Translations under genes and position numbers: made by a program
Part shown: positions 1 through 7,138 of the stretch, one piece after another
How the letters are laid out: each line of letters begins with the position of its first letter
Position numbering within the stretch: position 1 is the stretch's first letter
The notes under the pieces: model-generated
Databases searched by the model: none
What the model was told of the DNA's origin: nothing
The model's input: the letters and a program-made list of their open reading frames with translations, nothing else
Source: Chloroflexota bacterium
GTDB taxonomy: Bacteria; Chloroflexota; Dehalococcoidia; UBA2979
DNA length: 39,458 bases
Assembly: GCA_009839925.1 (NCBI GenBank)
Contig: VXOS01000172.1
Location: 1 to 39,458 of the forward strand
Direction of reading: 5' to 3'

Positions 1-34
1 CCCTCACCCTGACCCTCTCCCTCGGGGAGAGGGG
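1..34 (+). repeat. Dispersed REP-like hairpin repeat, copy 1
   Basis: The window opens with a CCCTCACCCT block followed by a perfect 9-bp inverted repeat, CCCTCTCCC (13-21) and GGGAGAGGG (25-33), with a TCG loop. A closely similar element lies in the opposite orientation at 19053-19090. Intergenic location, hairpin shape and two copies in 39 kb fit a dispersed palindromic repeat of the REP type. It may begin upstream of the window. Its function is unknown. Confidence 0.65.
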
Positions 35-85
35 ACCCGAGGGGATGCGCGCGCTGTCCCGAGGAGAGGGTCGCGCGAAGGCCTC

Positions 86-817
86 GTGGCGCGCGAGGCG
101 GATGCCGTGACCTCGGACCTCGTTCCGCCGTTCCCGGGCGTGCGCGCCCTGCTGTTCGACTTCGATCACACGCTCGCCGACCTCGGCTCGCACGTGCGCT
201 GGAGCGACGCCAGGAGCGAGTCGCTGGCCTGGTACGAGGAGCGCGGCGTTCCCCGCGCGGCGCTCGGCTCGGGCACGGTCAGCCTCTACGCGCGGGTCGC
301 GGCCTCCGGCGCACTCCCCGCAGCCGCCCTCGAGGAGACGCTGCGCGGAGCCGCGGCGATCATCGAGCGCTACGAGGGCGAGGCGATCGCGGCGACTCGC
401 CTGCTTCCCGGCGTGCGCGAGTCGCTGCGGGCGCTCGAAGGCTCCGGCCTGCTCGCGGGCGTCGTCAGCTCCAACTCGCGCGAGGTCGTGCGCGCCATCC
501 TCGAGCGCACGGGCGCGGCGGAGCGCTTCGCCGTCTTCGTCGGCCGCGAGGACGTGCGGCTGCCCAAGCCCGCGCCCGAATGCCTGTTGCTCGCCTGCGA
601 GCGGCTCGGCATCGTGCCGGGCGAGGCCGTCTACGCCGGCGACAACGTCGCCGACATCGAGGCCGCGAACGCCGCCGGGCTGCCCGCCTGCGGCGTGCGC
701 GGCGGCGACTCCAGCGAGGACGCGCTGCGCGAGGTGGGAGCGGTCGCAATCCTCGACGGCATCGAGCCACTCGTCACTGCCGTGCTGCAGTACGCGCGCC
801 GGGAGGCCGTCGCGTGA
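86..817 (+). CDS. HAD-superfamily hydrolase (phosphoglycolate phosphatase-like)
   Basis: Predicted cytosolic phosphatase of the haloacid dehalogenase superfamily, 243 aa. Motif I is DFDHT with the nucleophile Asp25 and acid/base Asp27. Motif II is the Ser of VVSSNS in the middle of the protein. The motif III lysine is in LPKPAPE, and motif IV is GDNVADIEAANAAG near residue 190. The helical cap between motifs I and II resembles phosphoglycolate phosphatase and Gph-like enzymes, but the substrate cannot be read from sequence. The start is GTG at 86; GTG at 107 is an alternative. The stop overlaps the nadC GTG start (GTGA), so the two are probably translationally coupled. Confidence 0.85.
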   Translation: MAREADAVTSDLVPPFPGVRALLFDFDHTLADLGSHVRWSDARSESLAWYEERGVPRAALGSGTVSLYARVAASGALPAAALEETLRGAAAIIERYEGEAIAATRLLPGVRESLRALEGSGLLAGVVSSNSREVVRAILERTGAAERFAVFVGREDVRLPKPAPECLLLACERLGIVPGEAVYAGDNVADIEAANAAGLPACGVRGGDSSEDALREVGAVAILDGIEPLVTAVLQYARREAVA

Positions 818-1695
818 ACAGCGCGGCGGAGGGGCTGCGACCGCCGGACGCCGCGGCGCTGCGCGACGCCGTCGCGCGCGCCCTCGCCGAGGACCGCGTC
901 CTGCAGGACGTGACGACGCAGGCGACGGTGCCGCCGGACCAGTCCGGGAGCGGCGCGCTGCTGATCAAGCAGGACGGTGTGCTCTGCGGGCTGGACCTCG
1001 TCCGCGAGGTCTACCGCCAGCTCGGCGGCGATGTCGCCCTCGATGCGCTCGCCGCCGACGGCGACGCCGTCGCGGCCGGGCAGGTCGTGGCGACGCTCGC
1101 CGGGCCGCTTGCGGCGCTGCTCTCGGGCGAGCGGGTCGCGCTCAACTTCCTGCAGCGGCTCAGCGGTACCGCGACGCTGACGCAGGCCTTCGTCGAGCGC
1201 GCCGCCGAGGGCGGAGCGGCGCGGATCACGGACACGCGCAAGACGACGCCGGGGCTCCGCGCGCTGGAGCGCTACGCCGTCCGTGCCGGCGGCGGGCACA
1301 ACCACCGCGACACTCTTGCCGACGGCGTGCTGATCAAGGACAACCACCTGGCCGCCGCCGCCGCGCGCGGGGTCGCGCTGCCCGAGCTGCTGGCCGAGGC
1401 GCGCGAGCGCGCGCCGCACACCCACCGCATCGAGGTCGAGGCGCCCGATGTCGAGACGGTGCTGCTCGCGATCGAGGCTGGCGCGGACATCGTCATGCTC
1501 GACAATATGCCGGTCGCCGCGATGCGCGAGGCCGTCGAGGCGGCCGCCGGACGCGCGGTGCTCGAGGCCTCGGGTGGGGTGAACCTCGGGACCGTGCGCG
1601 AGATCGCGGCCACGGGTGTGGACCTGATCTCGGTCGGGGCGCTGACGCACTCCGCGCCGGCCCTCGACATCTCGCTGGAGGTGGAGCCGGCATGA
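814..1695 (+). CDS. nadC: Nicotinate-nucleotide pyrophosphorylase (quinolinate phosphoribosyltransferase)
   Basis: Converts quinolinate and PRPP to nicotinate mononucleotide, CO2 and pyrophosphate in de novo NAD synthesis. The 293-aa length is normal for NadC. An N-terminal open-faced sandwich region precedes the barrel, which carries TRKTTPG (141-147), GGGHNHR (159-165), VLIKDNH, EVEAPD, MLDN and LEASGG (250-255), all family signatures for PRPP and carboxylate binding. The GTG start at 814 overlaps the preceding HAD stop; reading the frame further upstream gives only arginine-rich non-coding translation. The stop overlaps the next ATG (ATGA). nadA and nadB are not in the window. Confidence 0.95.
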   Translation: MNSAAEGLRPPDAAALRDAVARALAEDRVLQDVTTQATVPPDQSGSGALLIKQDGVLCGLDLVREVYRQLGGDVALDALAADGDAVAAGQVVATLAGPLAALLSGERVALNFLQRLSGTATLTQAFVERAAEGGAARITDTRKTTPGLRALERYAVRAGGGHNHRDTLADGVLIKDNHLAAAAARGVALPELLAEARERAPHTHRIEVEAPDVETVLLAIEAGADIVMLDNMPVAAMREAVEAAAGRAVLEASGGVNLGTVREIAATGVDLISVGALTHSAPALDISLEVEPA

Positions 1696-2231
1696 ACCAG
1701 GTCATCGTCATCTCGGGTCCGCCGGGGGCGGGCAAGAGCGCGGTCGCCGGGGCGATCTGCGAGCGCTTCGACCGCATGCTGCTGATCGAGGTGGACGAGT
1801 TGCGGCGCTGGGTCTGCGCCGGCTACCGCCGTCCCTGGGACGGCGACGCACAGGCCGAGGAGCAGCTGCGGCTCGGCGCGCGCGCCGCCTGCGCCGTCGC
1901 CCGCGAGGCGATCGCGACGCGCTACGCCGTCGCGATCTGCGACGTCATCGACCCGGCACTGGCCGAGGTGTACCGCGATGCCCTCGAGGGGGTCGGCGCG
2001 GCGGTGCACTTCGTGACGCTGCTGCCGGACCTCGGGACGACGCTCGCGCGCGGCGGCGAGGCGCAGGGCGAGCGCACGCGCGAGGTCCACGCGCAGCTCA
2101 GCGCGGCGCACAAGGGCGGCGAGCTGCCCGGCGCCGTCCTCGACAGCTCGCAGGACGCGGACGCGTACGTGACCGCCGACCGCCTGCAGGAGCTGGTCGC
2201 GCGCGGCGAGGCTGTGCTGCTGCCGGAGTAG
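1692..2231 (+). CDS. P-loop NTPase, small kinase/zeta-toxin-like
   Basis: A 179-aa cytosolic protein with an N-terminal Walker A motif GPPGAGKS (about residues 9-16) after a hydrophobic strand, in the style of the AAA_33/zeta-toxin and gluconate- or chloramphenicol-kinase-like phosphotransferases. A likely Walker B-type strand is LLIEVDE (residues 30-36), and a second acidic strand is ICDVIDPA near residue 80. A conserved tail follows with arginines around EAQGERTREVHAQ, where LID arginines sit in such kinases. The substrate is unknown. It is the third gene of the HAD-nadC operon, joined by a 4-nt overlap, so a small-metabolite kinase seems likelier than a toxin; no antitoxin partner is present. 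Confidence 0.75.
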   Translation: MNQVIVISGPPGAGKSAVAGAICERFDRMLLIEVDELRRWVCAGYRRPWDGDAQAEEQLRLGARAACAVAREAIATRYAVAICDVIDPALAEVYRDALEGVGAAVHFVTLLPDLGTTLARGGEAQGERTREVHAQLSAAHKGGELPGAVLDSSQDADAYVTADRLQELVARGEAVLLPE

Positions 2232-2246
2232 CGAGCCGCGGTCGGC

Positions 2247-2690
2247 CTACGCCTCGCTGTCGAGGGTGATCGTCACCGGGCCGTCGTTCGTGCTCTCGAC
2301 CGCCATCATCGCGCCGAAGCGGCCCTCGGCGACCGTCACGCCGAGGTCGCGCAGCGCCTCGCAGACAGCGGCGACCAGCGGCTCGGCCTGTTCCGGTGGC
2401 GCAGCCTCGAAGAACGAGGGGCGGCGGCCCTTGCGCGTGTCGGCGAGCAGCGTGAACTGCGAGACGATCAGCGCCTCGCCGCGCACGTCGAGCAGCGAAC
2501 GATCGATCGGGCGCGTATCGCTGGGGAAGATGCGCAGCTCGGCGACCTTCTTCGCGAGCCAGCGGGCCTGCGCCTCGCCGTCGCCTGTGGCGACGCCGAC
2601 GTAGACGAGCAGGCCGCGGCCGATCTCGCCGCTGAGATCGCCATCGACGGTGACGCGCGCCCGATCGACGCGCTGCACGACGGCTCGCAT
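2247..2690 (-). CDS. dtd: D-aminoacyl-tRNA deacylase
   Basis: Hydrolyses D-aminoacyl (and glycyl) mischarged tRNA, a chirality checkpoint of translation. The 147-aa protein has the standard DTD length and both active-site signatures: SQFTL (77-81) and the C-terminal NDGPVT (135-140), whose Gly-Pro motif excludes L-amino acids. The N-terminus MRAVVQRVDRARV is typical, supporting the ATG start. It follows the fmdB-like gene on the same strand after 17 nt, so the two are probably cotranscribed. It converges with the P-loop kinase gene, leaving only 15 nt between stops. Confidence 0.95.
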   Translation of the reverse strand: MRAVVQRVDRARVTVDGDLSGEIGRGLLVYVGVATGDGEAQARWLAKKVAELRIFPSDTRPIDRSLLDVRGEALIVSQFTLLADTRKGRRPSFFEAAPPEQAEPLVAAVCEALRDLGVTVAEGRFGAMMAVESTNDGPVTITLDSEA

Positions 2691-2707
2691 CGGGGGTCTC
2701 GCGGCGC

Positions 2708-3067
2708 CTAGTTGCTCTTGTCGCCGGAGCTGCTCGAGCCGCCCGACGTGCTCCTCGCGGCTTCCGCCTTCTTCTGCGCGGCGACGGACTCTTTCCTGGC
2801 CTCGCGCTCATTGGTTGCGGCCTCAGCGGCGAGCACCCGGTCGGACTTCTCGGAGTCGTCGCCCTCGGACGTGGCGGGGGCGCGCTTGGAGGTGGAGCGG
2901 CTGTCGGTCTTGTACCAGCCGGAGCCCTTGAAGACGACGGGCGGGGCGTGAATCACACGCCGGGCGGTCTCCCCGCACTCGTCGCACGGCTGCTGCGCGG
3001 GCGAGCCGAAGGGCTCGCGCTTCTCGTAGCGATGGCCCTCGTCACAGCGATAGTCGTAGGTGGGCAC
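2708..3067 (-). CDS. FmdB-family zinc-ribbon protein
   Basis: A small protein of about 119 aa: an N-terminal zinc ribbon of the FmdB/CxxC_CxxC_SSSS type, the conserved VFKGSGWYKTD segment, then a low-complexity Ser/Gly/Lys-rich tail. The start is a GTG giving VPTYDYRC, which matches the family's usual N-terminus; an upstream in-frame extension would be unrelated. The ribbon is odd: the first knuckle reads C-x3-H (CDEGH) instead of C-x2-C, while the second is a normal CDEC. The family's role is poorly defined (a regulator of formamidase/amidase genes in one organism). Likely cotranscribed with dtd and divergent from rpsB. Confidence 0.85.
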   Translation of the reverse strand: MPTYDYRCDEGHRYEKREPFGSPAQQPCDECGETARRVIHAPPVVFKGSGWYKTDSRSTSKRAPATSEGDDSEKSDRVLAAEAATNEREARKESVAAQKKAEAARSTSGGSSSSGDKSN

Positions 3068-3136
3068 GATGGGGAGCCTTCGCGTGGTCGGTCGCACGGC
3101 AACGCCGCAGGAAGACGCTCCCGCGGCGTGCGAGTC

Positions 3137-3165
3137 AGTGTACGTAAGGGCTGATCCGGCCACAA
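3137..3165 (-). promoter_or_regulatory. Possible promoter of fmdB-dtd
   Basis: On the minus strand TTGTGG (3160-3165) lies 17 nt from TACACT (3137-3142), a weak -35/-10 pair about 70 nt upstream of the GTG start. A 7-bp inverted repeat, GCTGATC (3150-3156) and GATCAGC (3172-3178), overlaps it and could be an operator shared with the divergent rpsB promoter. Confidence 0.25.
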
Positions 3166-3220
3166 GCGGGCGATCAGCTCGTGCCAATTCGCGCGGTAGC
3201 CCCTGCGCCGGGGCTGTGGC

Positions 3221-3226
3221 TATACT
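3221..3226 (+). promoter_or_regulatory. Possible -10 element of the rpsB operon
   Basis: TATACT matches the sigma-70 -10 consensus at five of six positions and sits about 88 nt upstream of the rpsB GTG start. No convincing -35 is seen at 16-18 nt. The implied leader of about 80 nt could house ribosomal-protein feedback control, but no specific structure was identified by eye. Confidence 0.4.
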
Positions 3227-3313
3227 CGATGGCTCGCAGACACCGTCGCGAGAGGCATGCGGCGGGCCGTCGCCCGCCCGCGGGTACGAGGCGCAACGCG
3301 CCGAAGGAGTGAC

Positions 3314-4168
3314 GTGAGCGCAGCCGCAACCATGAAGCAGATGCTGGAGGCCGGCGTCCATTTCGGGCACCAGACCCGGCGCTGGAACCCGCGCATGCGG
3401 CCGTTCATCTACACCGAGCGGCACGGCATCCACATCCTCGATCTCGGGCAGACCGTGCGGCGCTTCGAGGAAGCGCTGCAGCAGGTGCGGGAGACCGTCT
3501 CCGCCGGCCAGACCGTGCTCTTCGTCGCCACCAAGAAGCAGGCCCGCGCCGTGATCCGCGCCGAGGCCGAACGCTGCGGGATGCCCTACGTCACCAACCG
3601 CTGGCTGGGCGGCACGCTCACCAACTGGGCCACCATCTCGCGCCGCATCGAGTACCTGCGCGACCTCGAGGTGCGGATCGCCTCCGGCGAGCACGAGACG
3701 CTACCCAAGCGCGAGCGGCTGCGCCTGGAGAAGCAGTTCAACCGCATGCAACGCGCCTTCGGCGGCATCAGCACGCTGGAGCGGCCGCCGGGGATGCTCT
3801 TCGTCATCGACGTGCGGCTCGAGGACATCGCCGTCCGCGAGGCGAACCGCACGAAGACCCCGATCGTCGCGATGTGCGACACGGACGCCGACCCGACGCT
3901 GATCGACTTCCCGATCCCGGCGAACGACGACGCGATCCGCGCCATCCAGCTGGTCACGGGGCGCGTCGCCGACGCGGTCCTCGAAGGACGCGCGTACAGC
4001 GAGGTGGAGCAGGAGGCGGCCGCCGCGGGTTCGGTCGCGATGATGCCGCCCGCGGAGGAGTCCGCGCCCGCCGAAGCTGCCGCCGAGGCCGCCGTCGCCG
4101 TCGCAGAGGCCCCCGCCCCGGCGGCGCCAGCCCCGGATGGCGCAGCGACCGAGGCTGCCGAACAGTAG
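3314..4168 (+). CDS. rpsB: 30S ribosomal protein S2
   Basis: Structural component of the small ribosomal subunit. The N-terminal signature [20 protein letters not shown] and the internal [10 protein letters not shown] and [14 protein letters not shown] segments identify S2. The GTG at 3314 was chosen because AAGGAG lies 4 nt upstream (3304-3309) and because S2 usually has a few residues before MKQ; ATG at 3332 is the alternative. At 284 aa it is longer than a core S2 because of an Ala/Glu/Pro-rich C-terminal tail (from about residue 240), a low-complexity extension seen in some high-G+C lineages. First gene of the translation/isoprenoid island. Confidence 0.96.
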   Translation: MSAAATMKQMLEAGVHFGHQTRRWNPRMRPFIYTERHGIHILDLGQTVRRFEEALQQVRETVSAGQTVLFVATKKQARAVIRAEAERCGMPYVTNRWLGGTLTNWATISRRIEYLRDLEVRIASGEHETLPKRERLRLEKQFNRMQRAFGGISTLERPPGMLFVIDVRLEDIAVREANRTKTPIVAMCDTDADPTLIDFPIPANDDAIRAIQLVTGRVADAVLEGRAYSEVEQEAAAAGSVAMMPPAEESAPAEAAAEAAVAVAEAPAPAAPAPDGAATEAAEQ

Positions 4169-4229
4169 CGAACGAAGCCTGCCGCCCCGGCAGGTGACCC
4201 GACAGGTACAGCACGACAAGGGAGCGGTT

Positions 4230-4748
4230 GTGGTCTCAGTCCAGGATGTGAAGCGGCTCCGCGAGGAGACCGGCGCCGGCGTGATGGACGCCAAGCGCGC
4301 ACTCGATCGGGCGGAGGGCGACTTCGATCGCGCCCGCTCGCTGCTGCGCGAGGAGGGCATCGCCGCCGCCGCGAAGCGCGCGGACCGCACGACCGGCGAG
4401 GGCGTGATCGAGTCCTATATCCACGCCGGCGGGCGCATCGGCGTGCTCGTCGAGCTGAACAGCGAGACGGACTTTGTCGCGCGCACCGAGCAGTTCCGCA
4501 GCCTGGCGCACGACGTCGCGCTGCAGGTCGCGGCGATGAACCCGGACACGGTCGCTGTCGACGACCTGCCCGAGGACGTGCCGGAGGGCGAGCGCGAGCA
4601 GCGCGCGTTGCTCAGCCAGCCGTTCATCAAGGAGCCGGGCAAGACCATCCAGCAGCTTGTCGAAGACACGATCTCGGCCACGGGTGAGAACATCCGGGTC
4701 TCTCGCTTCATCCGCTACGAGATCGGCGGAGGGTCGCCGGCCGGGTAG
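4230..4748 (+). CDS. tsf: Elongation factor Ts, short form
   Basis: Guanine-nucleotide exchange factor for EF-Tu. The N-terminal UBA-like domain contains LREETGAGVMDAKRAL, and the core contains LNSETDFVARTEQF, the EF-Tu-contacting signature. At 172 aa it is well below the roughly 280 aa of E. coli EF-Ts and has a single core subdomain, the arrangement of the short Thermus-like form. The GTG at 4230 is preceded by AAGGGAG (4218-4224) at 5-nt spacing. It follows rpsB after 61 nt. The next gene is frr rather than pyrH. Confidence 0.94.
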   Translation: MVSVQDVKRLREETGAGVMDAKRALDRAEGDFDRARSLLREEGIAAAAKRADRTTGEGVIESYIHAGGRIGVLVELNSETDFVARTEQFRSLAHDVALQVAAMNPDTVAVDDLPEDVPEGEREQRALLSQPFIKEPGKTIQQLVEDTISATGENIRVSRFIRYEIGGGSPAG

Positions 4749-4803
4749 CGGAGCGGGCGACGAACGGGCCGGGCGCGCGTTCGTCCGGCCGGAGGAGGCG
4801 GCG

Positions 4804-5364
4804 GTGGACGTCGACGAGGTTCTGCTCGACGCCGACGACCGCATGGACAAGGCGGTGGAGTCGCTGCGCCAGACGCTGGCGGCGGTGCGCACGGGCCGGG
4901 CCAATACCGCGATCGTCGAGCGCCTTCAGGTGTCCCACTACGACCAGGTGATGCCGCTCAACCAGCTCGCGACGCTCGCCGCGCCGGATCCCACGCTCGT
5001 CACCGTGCAGCCCTGGGACAAGTCCGCGCTGCAGCCGATCATGAAGGCGATCCAGGCGAGCGACCTCGGCATCACGCCCAGCAACGACGGCGCCACGATC
5101 CGGCTGCCGATCCCGCCGCTCACGGAGGAACGCCGCCGCGAGCTGGTGCGGCTGGTGGGCGCGCGCTCCGAGGAAGGCAAGGTCGCGGTCCGCAACATCC
5201 GCCGCCACGCCATCGACGAGCTGCGCAAGGCGCTGCGCGCGGGCGAGCTGTCCGAGGACGAGGAGCGCCGCGCGCTCACTGACGTCGAGGAGATCACCGG
5301 AGCGCACACGAAGCAGATCGACGAGATTGGACAGCAAAAGGAGCAGGAGCTCCTCGAGATCTAG
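4804..5364 (+). CDS. frr: Ribosome recycling factor
   Basis: Splits post-termination ribosomes together with EF-G. The 186-aa length is standard. Typical features are the domain I helix RMDKAVESLRQTLAAVRTGRA, the domain II segment containing LVTVQPWDKS, then SDLGITPSNDGATIRLPIP and the C-terminal helix with VRNIRRHAIDELRK. The GTG start at 4804 has GGAGGAGG (4791-4798) at 5-nt spacing and matches the family's N-terminus. A 10-bp inverted repeat follows the stop. Confidence 0.96.
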   Translation: MDVDEVLLDADDRMDKAVESLRQTLAAVRTGRANTAIVERLQVSHYDQVMPLNQLATLAAPDPTLVTVQPWDKSALQPIMKAIQASDLGITPSNDGATIRLPIPPLTEERRRELVRLVGARSEEGKVAVRNIRRHAIDELRKALRAGELSEDEERRALTDVEEITGAHTKQIDEIGQQKEQELLEI

Positions 5365-5365
5365 A

Positions 5366-5400
5366 GCCGCCGCAGGGCCGCCTGCGGACGCTGCGGCGGC
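5366..5400 (+). terminator. Hairpin after frr
   Basis: GCCGCCGCAG (5366-5375) and CTGCGGCGGC (5391-5400) form a perfect 10-bp stem with a 15-nt loop, starting one base after the frr stop. No T-tract follows, so it may be a weak or Rho-assisted terminator, an attenuator or an mRNA-stability element between the translation genes and uppS. Confidence 0.4.
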
Positions 5401-5505
5401 AGGCCGGCGGAATCAACGGACTTCTGATGGCGACCCGTGCCGCGAGGGGAACTGACCTGATACGGTGCGGGACGTGGGGCATGGAGCGAACCAGGGTGAC
5501 GCCGC

Positions 5506-6306
5506 ATGTCCGTAAGTCAGGCCGGGGGGCCAGCAAGCATGGTCGTTGAGCCCGCCGCAAGCGATGTCGCGAGTCTCCCCGGCGAGACGCTGCCCGGCCA
5601 CGTCGCCATCATCATGGACGGCAACGGCCGCTGGGCACGCGAGCGCGGACTGAGCCGCCAGCGTGGCCACCGGGCCGGCGCCGACCGCATTCGAGCGGTG
5701 GTCGAGCGCCTCGGCGAGCACGGCGTCCCGATCGTCACGCTCTTCGCCTTCTCCACCGAGAACTGGGGACGCCCGCGCGGCGAGGTCGACTACCTGATGC
5801 GCCTCGCCGGCCGCGTCATCGACCGCGAGCTGGACTCGCTCGACGAGGCGGGCATCCGGCTGCGCCACATCGGCGACCTCTCGCCGCTCCCGGGTACGCT
5901 CCAGCGGAAGGTAGAGAGCGCCGTTGCCCGGACCGCCGGAAACGACCGCATCACCGTCAACCTCGCCTTCAACTACGGGGGCCGCTCCGACATCGTCGGC
6001 GCGGTCCGGCAACTGATCGCCGACGGCGTCGCCGCAGGCGAGGTGGACGCCGAGGCGATCGCGAGCCGCCTCGCGACCGCGGACCTGCCCGACCCGGATC
6101 TGCTGATTCGCACGGCGGGGGAGCGCAGGCTCTCGAACTTCCTGGTCTGGGAATCGGCCTATAGCGAGTACTACTTCACCCCCACGCTGTGGCCGGACTT
6201 CGGCCCGCAGGACGTGGACGAGGCGCTTGGGGAATACCGCCGACGCCGACGCCGCTTCGGGCTGATCCCGGAGCGCCAGGCGGAGCACGCACACCCGGAC
6301 GCCTGA
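5506..6306 (+). CDS. uppS: Isoprenyl transferase (undecaprenyl diphosphate synthase)
   Basis: Cis-prenyltransferase that condenses isopentenyl diphosphate onto farnesyl diphosphate to make the undecaprenyl carrier of cell-wall synthesis. Signatures: HVAIIMDGNGRWA (catalytic Asp, about residue 38), FAFSTENWGRP, VNLAFNYGGRSDI, and DLLIRTAGERRLSNFLVW with the C-terminal arginines binding pyrophosphate. The length of 266 aa is usual. ATG at 5506 has a weak AGGGTGA (5494-5500); ATG at 5539 is also possible because the family N-terminus is variable. It continues into cdsA after 3 nt. Genes for its precursor (dxr, ispG) are in the same island. Confidence 0.95.
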   Translation: MSVSQAGGPASMVVEPAASDVASLPGETLPGHVAIIMDGNGRWARERGLSRQRGHRAGADRIRAVVERLGEHGVPIVTLFAFSTENWGRPRGEVDYLMRLAGRVIDRELDSLDEAGIRLRHIGDLSPLPGTLQRKVESAVARTAGNDRITVNLAFNYGGRSDIVGAVRQLIADGVAAGEVDAEAIASRLATADLPDPDLLIRTAGERRLSNFLVWESAYSEYYFTPTLWPDFGPQDVDEALGEYRRRRRRFGLIPERQAEHAHPDA

Positions 6307-6309
6307 CCA

Positions 6310-7095
6310 ATGCTGCGAACGCGCGTCCTCGTGGCGGCGATCGGGCTGCCGCTGCTGGCGCTCGTCATCGCGCTGCCCGAGCCCGTCTTCGCCGCCGCCA
6401 TCTCGCTGCTGCTCGCCGCCGCCGCCGCCGAGATGTTCATCGCCGCCGCGGGCACGCGGCCCCTCTGGCAGCCGCTCGGCGCGGCCGCCGCAGCGGCGTT
6501 CGTGGCGCTCTGGATGCGCCAGGCCGCCGAGGGCTTCCCGCTCTGGACGCTGCTGCCGCTGCCCGCGATCGCGCTCTACGGCCTGCTCCGCCCCGGCCCC
6601 GGCCCGCGCCGCCTGCGCGAGGCCTGGTGGCTCGGCGCCGTCGCCTATGTCGGCGTCCTCGGTGCGCACTGGCTGCTGCTGCGCGGGGAGCCCGAGGGCC
6701 AGCGCTGGCTGATCGTGCTGCTCGGCGTCACCATCGCCACCGATACCGGCGCCTACGCCGTCGGGAAGTGGCTCGGCCGCCACCCGCTCGCGCCGCGCAT
6801 CTCGCCCGGCAAGACGCGCGAGGGCGCGATCGGCGGCTTCCTCGCCGGGGCCGTCGCGGGCGTAGGGCTGCTGCTCGCGCTCGACCTCGACAGCGAGGCG
6901 GTGACGATCGCCGCGATCGCGCTGCTGCTGCCGATCGCGGCGCAGGCGGGTGACCTGCTGGAGTCCGCGTTGAAGCGGCGGATCGGCGTGAAGGACAGCT
7001 CCGGGCTGCTGCCGGGGCACGGTGGGCTGCTCGACCGCATGGACTCACAGTTGCTCGCGGGGCCGTTGTTATACTGGATACTGCAGTGGCTCTAG
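6310..7095 (+). CDS. cdsA: Phosphatidate cytidylyltransferase (CDP-diglyceride synthase)
   Basis: Integral membrane enzyme that makes CDP-diacylglycerol from phosphatidate and CTP for phospholipid synthesis. It has several Ala/Leu-rich membrane segments across 261 aa. The conserved C-terminal half has TDTGAYAVGKWLGRHPLAP, ISPGKTREGAIGG and the PS01315-like signature GVKDSSGLLPGHGGLLDRMDS, which holds metal-binding Asp residues. Its start is 3 nt after the uppS stop, so translation is likely coupled. Confidence 0.95.
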   Translation: MLRTRVLVAAIGLPLLALVIALPEPVFAAAISLLLAAAAAEMFIAAAGTRPLWQPLGAAAAAAFVALWMRQAAEGFPLWTLLPLPAIALYGLLRPGPGPRRLREAWWLGAVAYVGVLGAHWLLLRGEPEGQRWLIVLLGVTIATDTGAYAVGKWLGRHPLAPRISPGKTREGAIGGFLAGAVAGVGLLLALDLDSEAVTIAAIALLLPIAAQAGDLLESALKRRIGVKDSSGLLPGHGGLLDRMDSQLLAGPLLYWILQWL

Positions 7096-7138
7096 CCACC
7101 GGCCCGACCCCGCTCCCGGCGTCCGGTTGGAGGTCCGT

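Noticed and set aside
1692-2231. Zeta-toxin of a toxin-antitoxin pair
   Set aside because: No antitoxin gene adjoins and the gene is locked into a nadC operon; a metabolic kinase is more economical.
2247-2690. Plus-strand open frame overlapping dtd
   Set aside because: The minus-strand dtd product has both SQFTL and NDGPVT motifs; the plus-strand translation is non-conserved-looking and Ser/Arg-rich.
7068-7080. TATACTGGATACTG resembling a -10 box near the cdsA end
   Set aside because: It lies inside cdsA coding for LLYWIL and has no -35; dxr has a strong SD and is 58 nt away, so operon transcription is enough.
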